This document shows, in pieces, positions 1 through 8,993 of a stretch of DNA of 64,000 nucleotides (position 1 is its first letter; each line of letters begins with the position of its first letter). The translations under genes and the position numbers were made by a program. The notes below the pieces were generated by a model. That model ran no database searches, had not been told where the DNA came from, and was given only the letters and a program-made list of their open reading frames with translations. Location of the stretch: NCBI GenBank assembly GCA_017555585.1, contig JAFZGA010000002.1, positions 1 through 64,000 of the forward strand, written 5' to 3'. This DNA is from Bacteroidaceae bacterium. Its GTDB lineage: Bacteria > Bacteroidota > Bacteroidia > Bacteroidales > Bacteroidaceae.

Positions 1-145
1 CAGATTCAAAGAAGTTAAATCTGCGAGTAAGCGAGCAAAATCAAATTTATTTGAATTTTGAAGCGAGCAGAAGCAGATTCAAAGAAGTTAAATCTGCGAG
101 TAAGCGAGCAAAATCAAATTTATTTGAATTTTGAAGCGAGCGGAA
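1..145. repeat. Two tandem copies of a 73-bp intergenic repeat
   Basis: Positions 1-73 and 74-145 are nearly identical; the second copy differs only at its very end (gcgagcag against gcgagcgg). Each unit holds an inverted repeat CAGATT/AATCTG and a longer near-palindrome built from caaaatcaaat and atttgaattttg. No open frame crosses it. The array may extend left of the window, so its true copy number is unknown. The 1-180 stretch otherwise holds nothing I can name. Confidence 0.85.
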
Positions 146-180
146 TACGTAAAACACGGTTTTACCTATAACAATGAATA

Positions 181-447
181 TTACGGCATTCTTATTGTAC
201 CCTCTTCCCAGATAACCGTATCGCCGTCTGTCCTGAAAAAAGAATAGGAGTATTCATCCGAATTCCCCTGTGTAACGGAATCTACAGCGTAATGCAAAGA
301 GAACGAATCGTGCGGCATTGTTACATACTCAATGCTGAAAGAGTGTTGTGGCTTTCTCCTTGCAGGTGCAGTGTACCACAAGGGATTGTTTCCAATACAC
401 GACATAACAAGCAACACTATAAACAATATATAAAAAAGACGGGCCAT
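181..447 (-). CDS. Small putative lipoprotein, 88 aa
   Basis: I do not recognise the family. The N-terminus is a lipoprotein signal: a positively charged start (MAR), a hydrophobic core to about residue 15, then VMSC, a plausible lipobox that would make Cys17 the lipidated residue. The remaining 70 residues are polar with no known motif. It is the last gene of a minus-strand series, 55 bases after the LRR gene. Its start codon lies inside the 3' arm of a terminator-like hairpin (432-481), so expression may depend on read-through. It could also be a marginal ORF, but the clean signal peptide argues for a real gene. Confidence 0.6.
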   Translation of the reverse strand: MARLFYILFIVLLVMSCIGNNPLWYTAPARRKPQHSFSIEYVTMPHDSFSLHYAVDSVTQGNSDEYSYSFFRTDGDTVIWEEGTIRMP

Positions 448-481
448 TATCTGTATGTATAACAGAAAAACAACCCGTCTT
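432..481 (-). terminator. Terminator-like hairpin overlapping a start codon
   Basis: On the minus strand AAGACGGG (481-474) pairs with CCCGTCTT (443-436), followed by T residues. The 30-nt loop holds a smaller CTGT/ACAG stem. It sits after the LRR gene stop and includes the ATG of the next small gene, so it could end or attenuate transcription into that gene. Confidence 0.5.
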
Positions 482-502
482 ATATAAATGTTTTAAAAAA
501 CA

Positions 503-1537
503 CTAAAATTCTTCTATATTTTCAAAATGCTCCCATATACGTGCAAAGCCGTATTCACCGACAAGACCGGCAGGAACACGCAACATGGCTTTGGCATATA
601 CTGCAGCATCGGCAATCTCTCCCGAACACATCGGAGCAGCCTCGCATAGCACACGCAGCTCATTTAACGAACTACAGCCACGGAAGGCCTGGTCACCCAC
701 GCTGACTACAGCCTGTGGAACAACAATCTGTTCCAAGGAAGTGCAATTATAGAAAGCACCGTAACCTATACTCAAAACTCCATCATGCAATTTGACACTC
801 TGCAACGAAGCACAGTTGGCAACGACTCCTTGATCGAACATATTCACGCCTTTAGGCAATTCAAATTCCACCAAAGACGAACAACCCCAGAAAGCACCTT
901 TCTTGACAGAAGCAACCGATGCCGGCAATGCAATGCTCTTCAACGAAGAACAGTCGCGAAAAGCCCATCCCTCGACAGACAAAAGACCATCAGGCAATGA
1001 GATTTCAGCAAGCGCAGTACAACCGCAGAAAGCATATTCGCCGACGCTCTCAACCATACCGCCCATCGATACCTTTTCGAGAGCCTTGCAACCATCAAAA
1101 AGCGATGGCTCGACATTTATCAGATTGTCGGACAAGAATGCACGCTTCAGTGCCATACATCCGGCAAAAGCACTCTTGCCGATAACAATGACATCAGTAG
1201 GCAGAACAAACTCTTCGAGTGCCGTACATCCCTTGAAAGCCGACATACCAATCACATGCAAGGCAAGCGGAAATGTTACTTTCGCAAGCATGGTACAGCC
1301 TTCGAAAGCACTTATACCGATACTTTCGACATTAGCACCAAGCACAACAGAATGCAACATTACACACTCAGCAAAAGCCTCATCAAGAATATCGGTAACG
1401 GCATATTCTGTTCCATTATATTCTACGGCATCGGGAATCACAATGTCACCGCTATAAGGAACAAGTGACTTAGTTACCGTTGCACACTTTTTGCTATCGT
1501 CAAACAGATATGTAAGTTTATCTATATTTGCAATCAT
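503..1537 (-). CDS. BspA-type leucine-rich repeat protein, 344 aa
   Basis: The protein is a run of about ten LRR_5 (BspA/TpLRR) repeats of roughly 23 residues, from about residue 45 to 310, with the recurring pattern AFxGCxxLxxVxLPxxVxxIG. An N-terminal stretch of about 40 residues and a C-terminal stretch of about 35 residues flank the repeats. I see no signal peptide or lipobox. Surface BspA proteins bind host matrix proteins, but without an export signal this one may be cytoplasmic or mis-started, so the ligand is unknown. It begins 11 bases after queA and is probably co-transcribed with it. A shorter relative lies at 13933-14376. Confidence 0.85.
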   Translation of the reverse strand: MIANIDKLTYLFDDSKKCATVTKSLVPYSGDIVIPDAVEYNGTEYAVTDILDEAFAECVMLHSVVLGANVESIGISAFEGCTMLAKVTFPLALHVIGMSAFKGCTALEEFVLPTDVIVIGKSAFAGCMALKRAFLSDNLINVEPSLFDGCKALEKVSMGGMVESVGEYAFCGCTALAEISLPDGLLSVEGWAFRDCSSLKSIALPASVASVKKGAFWGCSSLVEFELPKGVNMFDQGVVANCASLQSVKLHDGVLSIGYGAFYNCTSLEQIVVPQAVVSVGDQAFRGCSSLNELRVLCEAAPMCSGEIADAAVYAKAMLRVPAGLVGEYGFARIWEHFENIEEF

Positions 1538-1548
1538 AGTTCAAAAAA

Positions 1549-2763
1549 TCAAGGTATCAACAAAGAGCTGTCGCCATAACTGAGGAAACGGAAATCATGC
1601 GACAAGGCATAGTCATAAATCTTGCGCCAATCACCTTTCAGGAAGGCAGATACGAGTAGCAGCAATGTACTCTTAGGCTGATGGAAGTTGGTTACAATTG
1701 CCTTGACAATACGGTACTCATATCCTGGAGCAATCATTATCTGTGTATGCGAATGAAGCCTGTCAAAGCTATTACGCTCAAGCCAATCGACAAGAGCCTG
1801 CAATGCCTCAACAGCCGACAGAGTGTGTTCCCTATTATAAGGAGTCCACTGCCCCACATGCAGATCATCCATTTCGGTTTCAGGATTCTCCGCTACCAGT
1901 TCGCCAAGGAAATAGAGACTTTCGAGTGTACGCACCGACGTCGTACCAACAGCAACCACACGACCTTGTGAAGCAATCAGCTTTTCAAGCAGTTCCTTGC
2001 GCACCTCAATATACTCCTCGTGCATCTCATGGTCGGCAATAAGTTCGCTCTTTACAGGTTTGAATGTACCTGCACCAACATGCAGAGTCACCTCTTCGCG
2101 CTCCACGCCATTTGCCGAGAGAGCATCAAGAACCTCGGGAGTAAAGTGCAGACCGGCAGTCGGTGCCGCTACAGAACCTTTGATCTTTGAATAAACGGTC
2201 TGATATGTACTCTTGTCGCTCTCCTCGGTCTTGCGGTTGAGATATGGAGGAATAGGCAGTTCACCGGCAGCATCAAGCAACTCTGCAAAAGTGACATTTC
2301 CGTCCCAGAAGAAACGTACCTTGTTGACAGACGCAGCTTCACCGATACGTTCAACAGACAATGTTACATCCTTGCCACCAACATTGATTACCTGCGACAG
2401 CACACCGCTTTTCCAACGGTTAGAGTTACCCACCAAGCAACGCCACACGCACTCGCTTGTCTGCTGGAATATGAGCAGATAGTCATTGGGTGTTTCGGGT
2501 TCAAGACAGAATACCTCTATCTGTGCCCCCGTCTCCTTACGGAAGCGCATACGCGCCTGAATGACCTTGGTATTGTTGAACACCATCAGGGCATCACCAG
2601 GAATGTATGAAGGAAGATTGGAAAATACACTCTCACTAATATTTCCCTTGTCATATATCAGCAGTTTAGATGTATCGCGCTTGGCCAAAGGATATTTTGC
2701 AATCCTCTCATCGGGCAACGGATAGTCATATTCCGCTATTGCTATATCTTGAATGTTTTTCAT
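1549..2763 (-). CDS. queA: S-adenosylmethionine:tRNA ribosyltransferase-isomerase QueA
   Basis: QueA transfers and isomerises the ribosyl part of AdoMet onto preQ1-modified tRNA, giving epoxyqueuosine in the wobble position of GUN-anticodon tRNAs. Family landmarks are visible: YDYPLPDERIAKYP at the N-terminus, GDALMVFNNTKV near residue 55, APTAGLHFT in the middle, HVGAGTFKPV, GTTSVRTLES, and the C-terminal NFHQPKSTLLLLVSAF. I chose the ATG at 2763 (404 aa, normal length for Bacteroidales). The frame is open 18 codons further upstream, but that extension does not look like QueA. The gene lies between nspC and the LRR gene on one strand. Confidence 0.96.
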   Translation of the reverse strand: MKNIQDIAIAEYDYPLPDERIAKYPLAKRDTSKLLIYDKGNISESVFSNLPSYIPGDALMVFNNTKVIQARMRFRKETGAQIEVFCLEPETPNDYLLIFQQTSECVWRCLVGNSNRWKSGVLSQVINVGGKDVTLSVERIGEAASVNKVRFFWDGNVTFAELLDAAGELPIPPYLNRKTEESDKSTYQTVYSKIKGSVAAPTAGLHFTPEVLDALSANGVEREEVTLHVGAGTFKPVKSELIADHEMHEEYIEVRKELLEKLIASQGRVVAVGTTSVRTLESLYFLGELVAENPETEMDDLHVGQWTPYNREHTLSAVEALQALVDWLERNSFDRLHSHTQIMIAPGYEYRIVKAIVTNFHQPKSTLLLLVSAFLKGDWRKIYDYALSHDFRFLSYGDSSLLIP

Positions 2764-2835
2764 CAATAAATTAGTTAAAGGTAAATGAGGATTTTCACAA
2801 CAAGCATAACGATGCAATTCGCCTTTTGGTAAATT

Positions 2836-4005
2836 TTAGCACATACGGTCTCGATAATCCTCGTACTTATAGACCTTATAAACCTCAAGTTCACCATCGG
2901 TATGCAACAGCGCGATGCTCGGATGCGATATACCGTTGAACATATTTGTCTTTACGGTTGTATAGTGTATCATATCTTCGAACACAATTTTGTCGCCAAC
3001 TTTCAACGGTTCTTTGAATTTCCAGCTACCCATGTAGTCACCACTCAAACAGCTGTTACCTCCAAGACGATATATGTTCTCGCAGAATGGCGCACCCTTC
3101 ACAGCATCAGCATCCAATGATTCAGCTCCTGTTACAACAGGCTGATACGGCATTTCCAGACAGTCGGGCATGTGGCATGTAAAACTCACATTCAGTATTG
3201 CGGTACGTATGCCGCGACTCTCTACAATATCCACTACTTCCGATACAAGTGAGCCTGTCTGCCAAGCAAAGGCTGATCCCGGTTCAAGTATAATCTGAAG
3301 ATTCGGATAACGGCTACGCAAACCTTTAAGCAGACCAATAAGATGGTCCACATCATAATCCTTGCGTGTCATCAGGTGGCCACCACCAAGATTGAGCCAT
3401 TTGATTTTAGGCAACCATTTGCCGAACTTTTCTTCAATGTGTACAAGTGTATTTTCAAGTGCATAAGAACTCGACTCGCAATGACAATGGCAATGGAATC
3501 CCTCAATACCGGCAGGCAAAGTTTCAGGCAACAGGTCGGCAGTTACTCCAAAGCGGCTACCTGGTGCACATGGATTATAAAGTTCTGTCTCAATCTCGGA
3601 ATATTCGGGATTGATACGTATTCCACACGAAATGGCATGCTCAGCAGTTAAAGTACGCTCATAAAAACGCTCATACTGAGAGAGAGAATTAAAAGAAATA
3701 TGACTGCAACAACGCATCATCTCACCGAACTCCTCATCAGTATAGGCAGGAGAGAATGCATGTGCACGGCTACCGAATTCCTCAAAAGCCAAACGTGCCT
3801 CATGAATGGAACTTGCAGTAACCGAATTGATATATTCGCGGAATATCGGAAAACTCTTCCACAAGGCAAAAGCCTTGAAAGCAAGAATAATCTCCACACC
3901 GGCTTCACGCGCAACACCACTAATAAGTTCCAGGTTCCTGCGTAACAGTGCCTCTTCCATCACATAACATGGCGATGGGACTTTGTTTATCATATTTTTT
4001 TCCAT
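2836..4005 (-). CDS. nspC: Carboxynorspermidine decarboxylase NspC
   Basis: NspC is a fold-type III PLP decarboxylase that makes (nor)spermidine from its carboxylated precursor, the last step of the alternative spermidine pathway used by gut Bacteroidales. Visible features are PCYVMEE at the start, ILAFKAF with Lys44 as the likely PLP lysine, HCHCES, the glycine-rich LNLGGGHL, and LEPGSAF. The C-terminal GGNSCLSGDYMG carries the likely catalytic Cys and Asp. The ATG at 4005 overlaps the uvrD stop by one base (TAATG), which suggests translational coupling; an ATG at 3993 is an alternative. The partner carboxyspermidine dehydrogenase gene is not in this window. Confidence 0.94.
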   Translation of the reverse strand: MEKNMINKVPSPCYVMEEALLRRNLELISGVAREAGVEIILAFKAFALWKSFPIFREYINSVTASSIHEARLAFEEFGSRAHAFSPAYTDEEFGEMMRCCSHISFNSLSQYERFYERTLTAEHAISCGIRINPEYSEIETELYNPCAPGSRFGVTADLLPETLPAGIEGFHCHCHCESSSYALENTLVHIEEKFGKWLPKIKWLNLGGGHLMTRKDYDVDHLIGLLKGLRSRYPNLQIILEPGSAFAWQTGSLVSEVVDIVESRGIRTAILNVSFTCHMPDCLEMPYQPVVTGAESLDADAVKGAPFCENIYRLGGNSCLSGDYMGSWKFKEPLKVGDKIVFEDMIHYTTVKTNMFNGISHPSIALLHTDGELEVYKVYKYEDYRDRMC

Positions 4006-6389
4006 TATCCTATAATTTTTAATTTAGCAAATTTAAGCAATAAAGTCTTTACTCCGGCATTCTGGAAGCGTATAGTAGCCTTGGCATTCTCACCAATACC
4101 CTCAGTAGCCTGTACCTCGCCCATACCAAAGCGGTCGTGCTGTACAATCATTCCCACGCTCAATGCCGCATGATTGCTCTTGGGAGCATAGAAATCGCGT
4201 TGTACGTCGCTCATTCTGCGCAAATTGGCAGGTTTTTCAATAAAAGCCGATGCTGATATAACACGTTTAGCCGGTATCTCTTCCACACGCGGTGAAGGCT
4301 GCGCTGTACGCTGTTCTGAAGCAAACGATGATGAACGTTGCGAATATCCTGTATTGGTGCGTCCGAACATACCACCGGAGCGGAATGTAGCACCTTGCTG
4401 CTGTGGACGCTGAGCCTGCACTCCACCCTGCATGGCAAGATATCGTGTATCAATCTCTTTGATAAATCGGCTCGGTTCGCAGAATCCGAACTGTCCGTAA
4501 CGATAACGACTCTTTGCAAATGACAGCACACAATGGTCCTTAGCACGTGTTATTGCCACATAGAAAAGACGGCGTTCCTCTTCCATCTCGCGCAATGAAC
4601 TCTGCGCACACTGGTTTGGAAAAAGTTCCTCCTCAAGACCAACAATGAACACAGCAGGAAACTCCAAGCCTTTTGCCGAGTGTATCGTCATCAATGTGAT
4701 GCGGTCTGGATTCTCCTCGTCATCAGAGTCAAGGTCGGACATCAATGACACCTCGGACAAGAAATCGACAAGCCTTGCATTTACATTGCCTTCCTGCATA
4801 CGTATATCCACAAAATCGGCTATACCGTTTATAAGTTCTTCGATATTTTCCTGCCTTGCCTTGCCCTCGACAGTGTTGTCACGCGCCATCTCGGCACTTA
4901 TTCCGCTCTTCTGCAGAACAGCCCTTGCAACTTCAAGCGCATTCTTATCGGTAGCCATAACAGCAAAACTGTCGACCATTCCAACAAAAGCCTGCAATTT
5001 GGCCATTGTACCTTTAGAGATGTCAAGTGCCGTTGCAAACGGATTGGCTATAGCATCCCAAAGACTCACACCATTCTCCATGGCGTACTCCTTGATTTTC
5101 TGTATTGTCTTGTCACCTATTCCGCGAGCAGGATAATTTATTATTCGCTTGAAAGCCTCCTCATCATCCTTGTTGCATATAAGGCGGAAATAGGCAATTA
5201 TATCCTTTATTTCCTTGCGCTGATAGAACGACAATCCACCGAATATACGGTACGGGAAAGAACGCTTGCGGAAAGCCTCCTCGAATATACGCGATTGGGC
5301 GTTGGTGCGATACAGTATTGCAAAATCGCTGAAAGCAAGCCCTTCACGACGACGTAATTCGGTTATTTTGTTTGCAACAATCTCACCCTCCTCAAAGTCA
5401 GAATATGCCGAATATAGAGCCAATGGCTCACCATCGCCACGCTCTGAATATACGGTTTTCTTTATCTGTTCGCTGTTACGTTCAATAAGGCTGTTGGCTG
5501 CATTGACAATCATCTTTGTTGAACGGTAGTTCTGCTCGAGTTTGAAAATCCTTGCACCGTGGTAACGCTCCGTAAAACCAAGAATATTACCTATGTTTGC
5601 TCCACGGAACGAATATATGCTCTGCGCATCATCACCAACTACACATATTGCGCGACGTGCTTCCGTGAGCTGCCACACAATGCAGCCCTGGACGTAGTTG
5701 GTATCCTGAAACTCATCGACAAGAACATATCTGAAACGCGCCACATACTGTTCAAGCACCTCAGGATGCTCTTTAAAGAGACGGTAGGTGTTTACAAGCA
5801 AATCGTCAAAATCCATAGCATTTGCCAGACGGCAACGCTCATCGTATCTTTTATATACCTCGTAAGTCGACGGAATACGTGCACGCACATCATCGCCACG
5901 CAATCCAGCGTTGTTCTCATAATCACGTGGGGAGACAAGCGCACTCTTTGCACCGGAAATACGTTCCGCCACGACGTTGGGCTTATAAATCTTCTCATCA
6001 AGCCCCATCTCCTTGATTATACTTTTAACAAGGCTACGCGAATCGCTCTGGTCATATATTGTAAACTGCGGAGTAAAGCCAAGCAGGTGAGCCTCACGAC
6101 GCAATATTTTCGAAAAGACAGAGTGGAATGTACCCATCCACAACATAGACGCAGCTCGCTCACCCACCTTTGTAGCAATACGTTCCTTCATCTCCCCTGC
6201 CGCCTTATTTGTAAAGGTCAGCGCAAGTATCGACCAAGGTTCATAACCATTCTCGAGCAGATAGGCTATCTTGTATGTGAGCACACGTGTCTTTCCCGAA
6301 CCGGCACCTGCAATGACAAGCGATGGTCCGTCACAATAGCGCACAGCGTCAAGCTGAGCCGGGTTCAATTCATATTCGTAATCAATCAT
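4005..6389 (-). CDS. UvrD/PcrA-type superfamily 1 DNA helicase, 794 aa
   Basis: This is a 3'-5' DNA helicase involved in repair and replication restart. Walker A GAGSGKT is at residues 28-34, with LTFTNKAAGEMKERI (motif Ia), VDEFQDTN (motif II), VGDDAQSIYSFRGA (motif III), LEQNYRS (motif IV), LMTIHSAKGLEFP (motif V) and FYVAITRAK (motif VI). The tail has the PcrA-like VGMIVQHDRFGMGEV module. I set the start at ATG 6389, giving a normal N-terminus (MIDYEYELNPAQ) and a 4-base ATGA overlap with the preceding phosphoesterase gene. A longer open frame reaching 6449 lies inside that gene and is unlikely. The name is pcrA or uvrD depending on convention. Confidence 0.95.
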   Translation of the reverse strand: MIDYEYELNPAQLDAVRYCDGPSLVIAGAGSGKTRVLTYKIAYLLENGYEPWSILALTFTNKAAGEMKERIATKVGERAASMLWMGTFHSVFSKILRREAHLLGFTPQFTIYDQSDSRSLVKSIIKEMGLDEKIYKPNVVAERISGAKSALVSPRDYENNAGLRGDDVRARIPSTYEVYKRYDERCRLANAMDFDDLLVNTYRLFKEHPEVLEQYVARFRYVLVDEFQDTNYVQGCIVWQLTEARRAICVVGDDAQSIYSFRGANIGNILGFTERYHGARIFKLEQNYRSTKMIVNAANSLIERNSEQIKKTVYSERGDGEPLALYSAYSDFEEGEIVANKITELRRREGLAFSDFAILYRTNAQSRIFEEAFRKRSFPYRIFGGLSFYQRKEIKDIIAYFRLICNKDDEEAFKRIINYPARGIGDKTIQKIKEYAMENGVSLWDAIANPFATALDISKGTMAKLQAFVGMVDSFAVMATDKNALEVARAVLQKSGISAEMARDNTVEGKARQENIEELINGIADFVDIRMQEGNVNARLVDFLSEVSLMSDLDSDDEENPDRITLMTIHSAKGLEFPAVFIVGLEEELFPNQCAQSSLREMEEERRLFYVAITRAKDHCVLSFAKSRYRYGQFGFCEPSRFIKEIDTRYLAMQGGVQAQRPQQQGATFRSGGMFGRTNTGYSQRSSSFASEQRTAQPSPRVEEIPAKRVISASAFIEKPANLRRMSDVQRDFYAPKSNHAALSVGMIVQHDRFGMGEVQATEGIGENAKATIRFQNAGVKTLLLKFAKLKIIG

Positions 6390-7426
6390 TTTCTCTCTTT
6401 TACAAGATACACAATCACAGGCAAGTGGTCGCTGTAACCATTCAGCCATACACCGCCTGCATGTGTACGTTTAGTATCCCCTTTATAACGTCCTTCGTGG
6501 TGGAACATATAGTCACGTGAAAAAATCTCGGCTCTGTCAAACTTCAACGCATGGCGTTTTTTACCCAAAAGGTTTCCGCTAACAATAATCTGGTCAAAAA
6601 GATTCCATTTACCTCTGTATTTAAGCGTACCTTGACCGTCCTCACGCAAAATATTCCACCACGGATTGTACAGGTCGTAGGAACTCTTTACTTCCTTCCT
6701 TGTACGCACGGCACCAAGAGATGTTGCCAAACTCACATCATCGGGATCGTCATTCATGTCACCAATAACGAGAACCTTCGAACCCGGCATTACTGCCATC
6801 AAAGAATCCTTGAGCTGACGAACCTGTACACCGGCACGCTCGCGTACAGGGGATTTCGCAAAGCGTGATGGCCAATGGTTTACAATAATATGTATAGTTT
6901 CGCCACCCATCTCACCTGTCACAATAAGAAAACCACGTGTTTTGTATGTTGTATCGTTATCGGCTGTAATATAAGGTGCAAGTTTGCTACTTGACGGCTT
7001 GAACAGTTTGGGGTTATACAACAACGCGCAATCTATACCGCGCCGGTCAGGACCTTCCAGGTGTATAAAATCCCAACCACGGGCAACAAGTGTCTCGTGT
7101 TCAACAAGGTCCTTCAACACATTGCTGTTCTCAATCTCTGAAACACCGACGGCTGCCAAGCCTTCGGGCAATATATCGGTACTCATCTCATTGAGTACCC
7201 TTGCCATATTATTCAGTTTGTTGGTGTACTTTAATGTACCCCATTTATTTTTTCCGTCAGGAAGGAATTCATAATCGTTCTTTCCGTCATCATGTATGGT
7301 ATCGAAAAGATTCTCTAGGTTATAGAATCCTACAGCGTAACGCTCAAATTTCCTGTCCTGTGCTTTTGTCTGCACAAGAAAAGACAAGAAAACTGAAAAC
7401 AGAAACAGCAATGCCGTTTTTTTCAT
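6386..7426 (-). CDS. Exported endonuclease/exonuclease/phosphatase-family protein
   Basis: A signal peptide (about residues 1-22, ending QTKA) is followed by a single EEP domain. Catalytic motifs are present: GFYNLENLFD near the start (Asn and Glu), VSEIEN, NHWPSR (His), IGDMNDDP (Asp and Asn) and the terminal YSDHLPVI (Asp-His pair). The family hydrolyses phosphodiester bonds in nucleic acids, phospholipids or inositol phosphates. The signal peptide points to a periplasmic or outer-membrane role, perhaps nucleic acid scavenging, but the substrate cannot be read from sequence. It overlaps uvrD by 4 bases and starts 23 bases after the dipeptidase gene. Confidence 0.88.
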   Translation of the reverse strand: MKKTALLFLFSVFLSFLVQTKAQDRKFERYAVGFYNLENLFDTIHDDGKNDYEFLPDGKNKWGTLKYTNKLNNMARVLNEMSTDILPEGLAAVGVSEIENSNVLKDLVEHETLVARGWDFIHLEGPDRRGIDCALLYNPKLFKPSSSKLAPYITADNDTTYKTRGFLIVTGEMGGETIHIIVNHWPSRFAKSPVRERAGVQVRQLKDSLMAVMPGSKVLVIGDMNDDPDDVSLATSLGAVRTRKEVKSSYDLYNPWWNILREDGQGTLKYRGKWNLFDQIIVSGNLLGKKRHALKFDRAEIFSRDYMFHHEGRYKGDTKRTHAGGVWLNGYSDHLPVIVYLVKERK

Positions 7427-7449
7427 TTTAGCGGTGTTTATAAAACGAT

Positions 7450-8805
7450 TTATGCAAAATTCTTATGGAACTCAACAACAGCCTCTATTCCTTTACGGAA
7501 AATATCGAGATTGAAATTCTCGTTAGGTGAATGGATTGCATTGCTTTCAAGACCGAATCCCATAAGTATTGTCTTTATTCCGAGTATCTTTTCAAAGTCA
7601 CTGATGATAGGAATACTACCACCGCGACGTACAGCAAGAGGTTTCTTGCCGAAAGCTTTCTCAAAGCCGGCTTCGGCTGCCTTATATGCAGGCAATGTTA
7701 TAGGGCACACGTACCCCTGGCCGCCATGCATAGGAGTAATCTTAACCCTCACGCTGTCAGGGGCAAGAGAAGCAAAGTAATCGACAAACATCCTTGAAAT
7801 CTTCTCGTGGTCCTGATGCGCCACAAGACGGCATGACAGCTTTGCATATGCCTTCGAAGGCAATACTGTCTTACTGCCCTCGCCTGTATAGCCACCCCAT
7901 ATACCGCACACATCGAATGCAGGACGACAACTATTGCGTTCCAATGTGGAATATCCTTTTTCGCCACGAAGAGCATCAACATCAATTGCCGCTTTATATT
8001 TCTCTTCATCAAAAGGAATTGATGCAAGCATGTCGCGTTCCTCTCTTGAAAGTTCTTCAACGTCGTCATAGAAGCCAGGAATTGTTATACGTCCGTCTGC
8101 ATCGGTCATCTTCGCTATCATTTCGCAAAGCACTGTGATAGGATTAGCGACTGCACCGCCGAAGTGTCCCGAATGGAGATCACGGTTAGGACCGGTAACC
8201 TCAACTTCCCAATAGGCAAGACCACGCAAACCGGTTGTCAGAGAAGGCAATTCCGCACCAAGCATACTAGTATCGCTGACAAGAATTATATCGGCCTTGA
8301 GCAGTTCCTTGTTCTCCTTAAGGAAAGCATTCAGGCTTGGAGAACCGATTTCCTCCTCACCCTCAAATATAAACTTCACATTATGTTTAAGCAAACCGTT
8401 CTTCACAACATATTCAAAAGCCTTGGCCTGGATCATAGCCTGTCCCTTGTCGTCATCGGCTCCACGAGCCCACATACGGCCGTCTTTCACCACAAGTTCA
8501 AAAGGATCGGTATTCCAAAGCTCAAGAGGCTCTGCCGGCATAACATCGTAATGTGAATAGACAAGCACTGTTGGTGCCGACTTGTCGACTATCTTTTCGG
8601 CATACACCAGAGGGTTGCCAGTAGAAGGCATAATCTCAGCCTTGTCGACACCGGCTTCGAGCAACAGTTCCTTCCAGCGATTGGCACACGCCTCTATATC
8701 CTGTTTATGTTCAGCTTTGGCACTGACACTCGGTATACGTATCAACGAAGCCAACTCGTCAAGGAAACGCTGTTCATTATCTTGTATATATTTTTTTACT
8801 TCCAT
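7450..8805 (-). CDS. M20-family metallo-dipeptidase, 451 aa
   Basis: A cytosolic zinc peptidase of the M20 (CNDP/DapE-like) family. Metal and catalytic motifs are clear: VYSHYDVMPA (His ligand and Asp), RGADDDKGQ (bridging Asp), FEGEEEIGS (general-base Glu), SDTSM (Asp ligand), and a C-terminal NAIHSPNE with the last His ligand. The lid/dimerisation domain covers roughly residues 200-320 (TGPNRDLHSGHFGG). It most likely cleaves dipeptides, but some relatives act on acylated amino acids. It is the first gene of the minus-strand series and sits behind a TATCTTCG promoter element. Confidence 0.9.
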   Translation of the reverse strand: MEVKKYIQDNEQRFLDELASLIRIPSVSAKAEHKQDIEACANRWKELLLEAGVDKAEIMPSTGNPLVYAEKIVDKSAPTVLVYSHYDVMPAEPLELWNTDPFELVVKDGRMWARGADDDKGQAMIQAKAFEYVVKNGLLKHNVKFIFEGEEEIGSPSLNAFLKENKELLKADIILVSDTSMLGAELPSLTTGLRGLAYWEVEVTGPNRDLHSGHFGGAVANPITVLCEMIAKMTDADGRITIPGFYDDVEELSREERDMLASIPFDEEKYKAAIDVDALRGEKGYSTLERNSCRPAFDVCGIWGGYTGEGSKTVLPSKAYAKLSCRLVAHQDHEKISRMFVDYFASLAPDSVRVKITPMHGGQGYVCPITLPAYKAAEAGFEKAFGKKPLAVRRGGSIPIISDFEKILGIKTILMGFGLESNAIHSPNENFNLDIFRKGIEAVVEFHKNFA

Positions 8806-8836
8806 GATTTATTTGATTTTATTCGTTTATGATTTG

Positions 8837-8868
8837 CGAAGATAAGAAAAATATTCGGGAAAACTAAA
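8837..8868 (-). promoter_or_regulatory. Candidate promoter for the dipeptidase operon
   Basis: The minus strand reads TATCTTCG (8844-8837), a one-base variant of the Bacteroides -7 box TAnnTTTG. A weak TTTA lies 20-21 bases upstream. The same TATCTTCG box precedes ribE and tex in this window. Confidence 0.4.
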
Positions 8869-8970
8869 GAGCTTTCCAAAAATTAGAGCGACACGTTTTT
8901 GACAAAACAGAAAGAAATATCAGTTTTTGACAAAAGTCCTTAAAACCGCAAAAAATCAGTACGTTTGTAC

Positions 8971-8978
8971 TATTTTTG
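8971..8978 (+). promoter_or_regulatory. Candidate -7 promoter box of the GNAT gene
   Basis: TATTTTTG matches TAnnTTTG. No convincing -33 box is visible. Transcription would begin near 8983, which rules out an upstream TTG at 8976 and supports the ATG at 8994. Confidence 0.4.
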
Positions 8979-8993
8979 TCACAAAATGATTCT

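Noticed and set aside
1..145. CRISPR array
   Set aside because: Units of 73 bp are directly joined without variable spacers, and no cas gene is in the window.
903..1457. Plus-strand ORF of 184 codons inside the LRR gene
   Set aside because: Produced by the repeat periodicity of the LRR gene on the other strand.
5559..6437. Plus-strand ORF of 292 codons inside the helicase gene
   Set aside because: It is antisense to the well-matched UvrD/PcrA gene, and its composition is that of a shadow frame.
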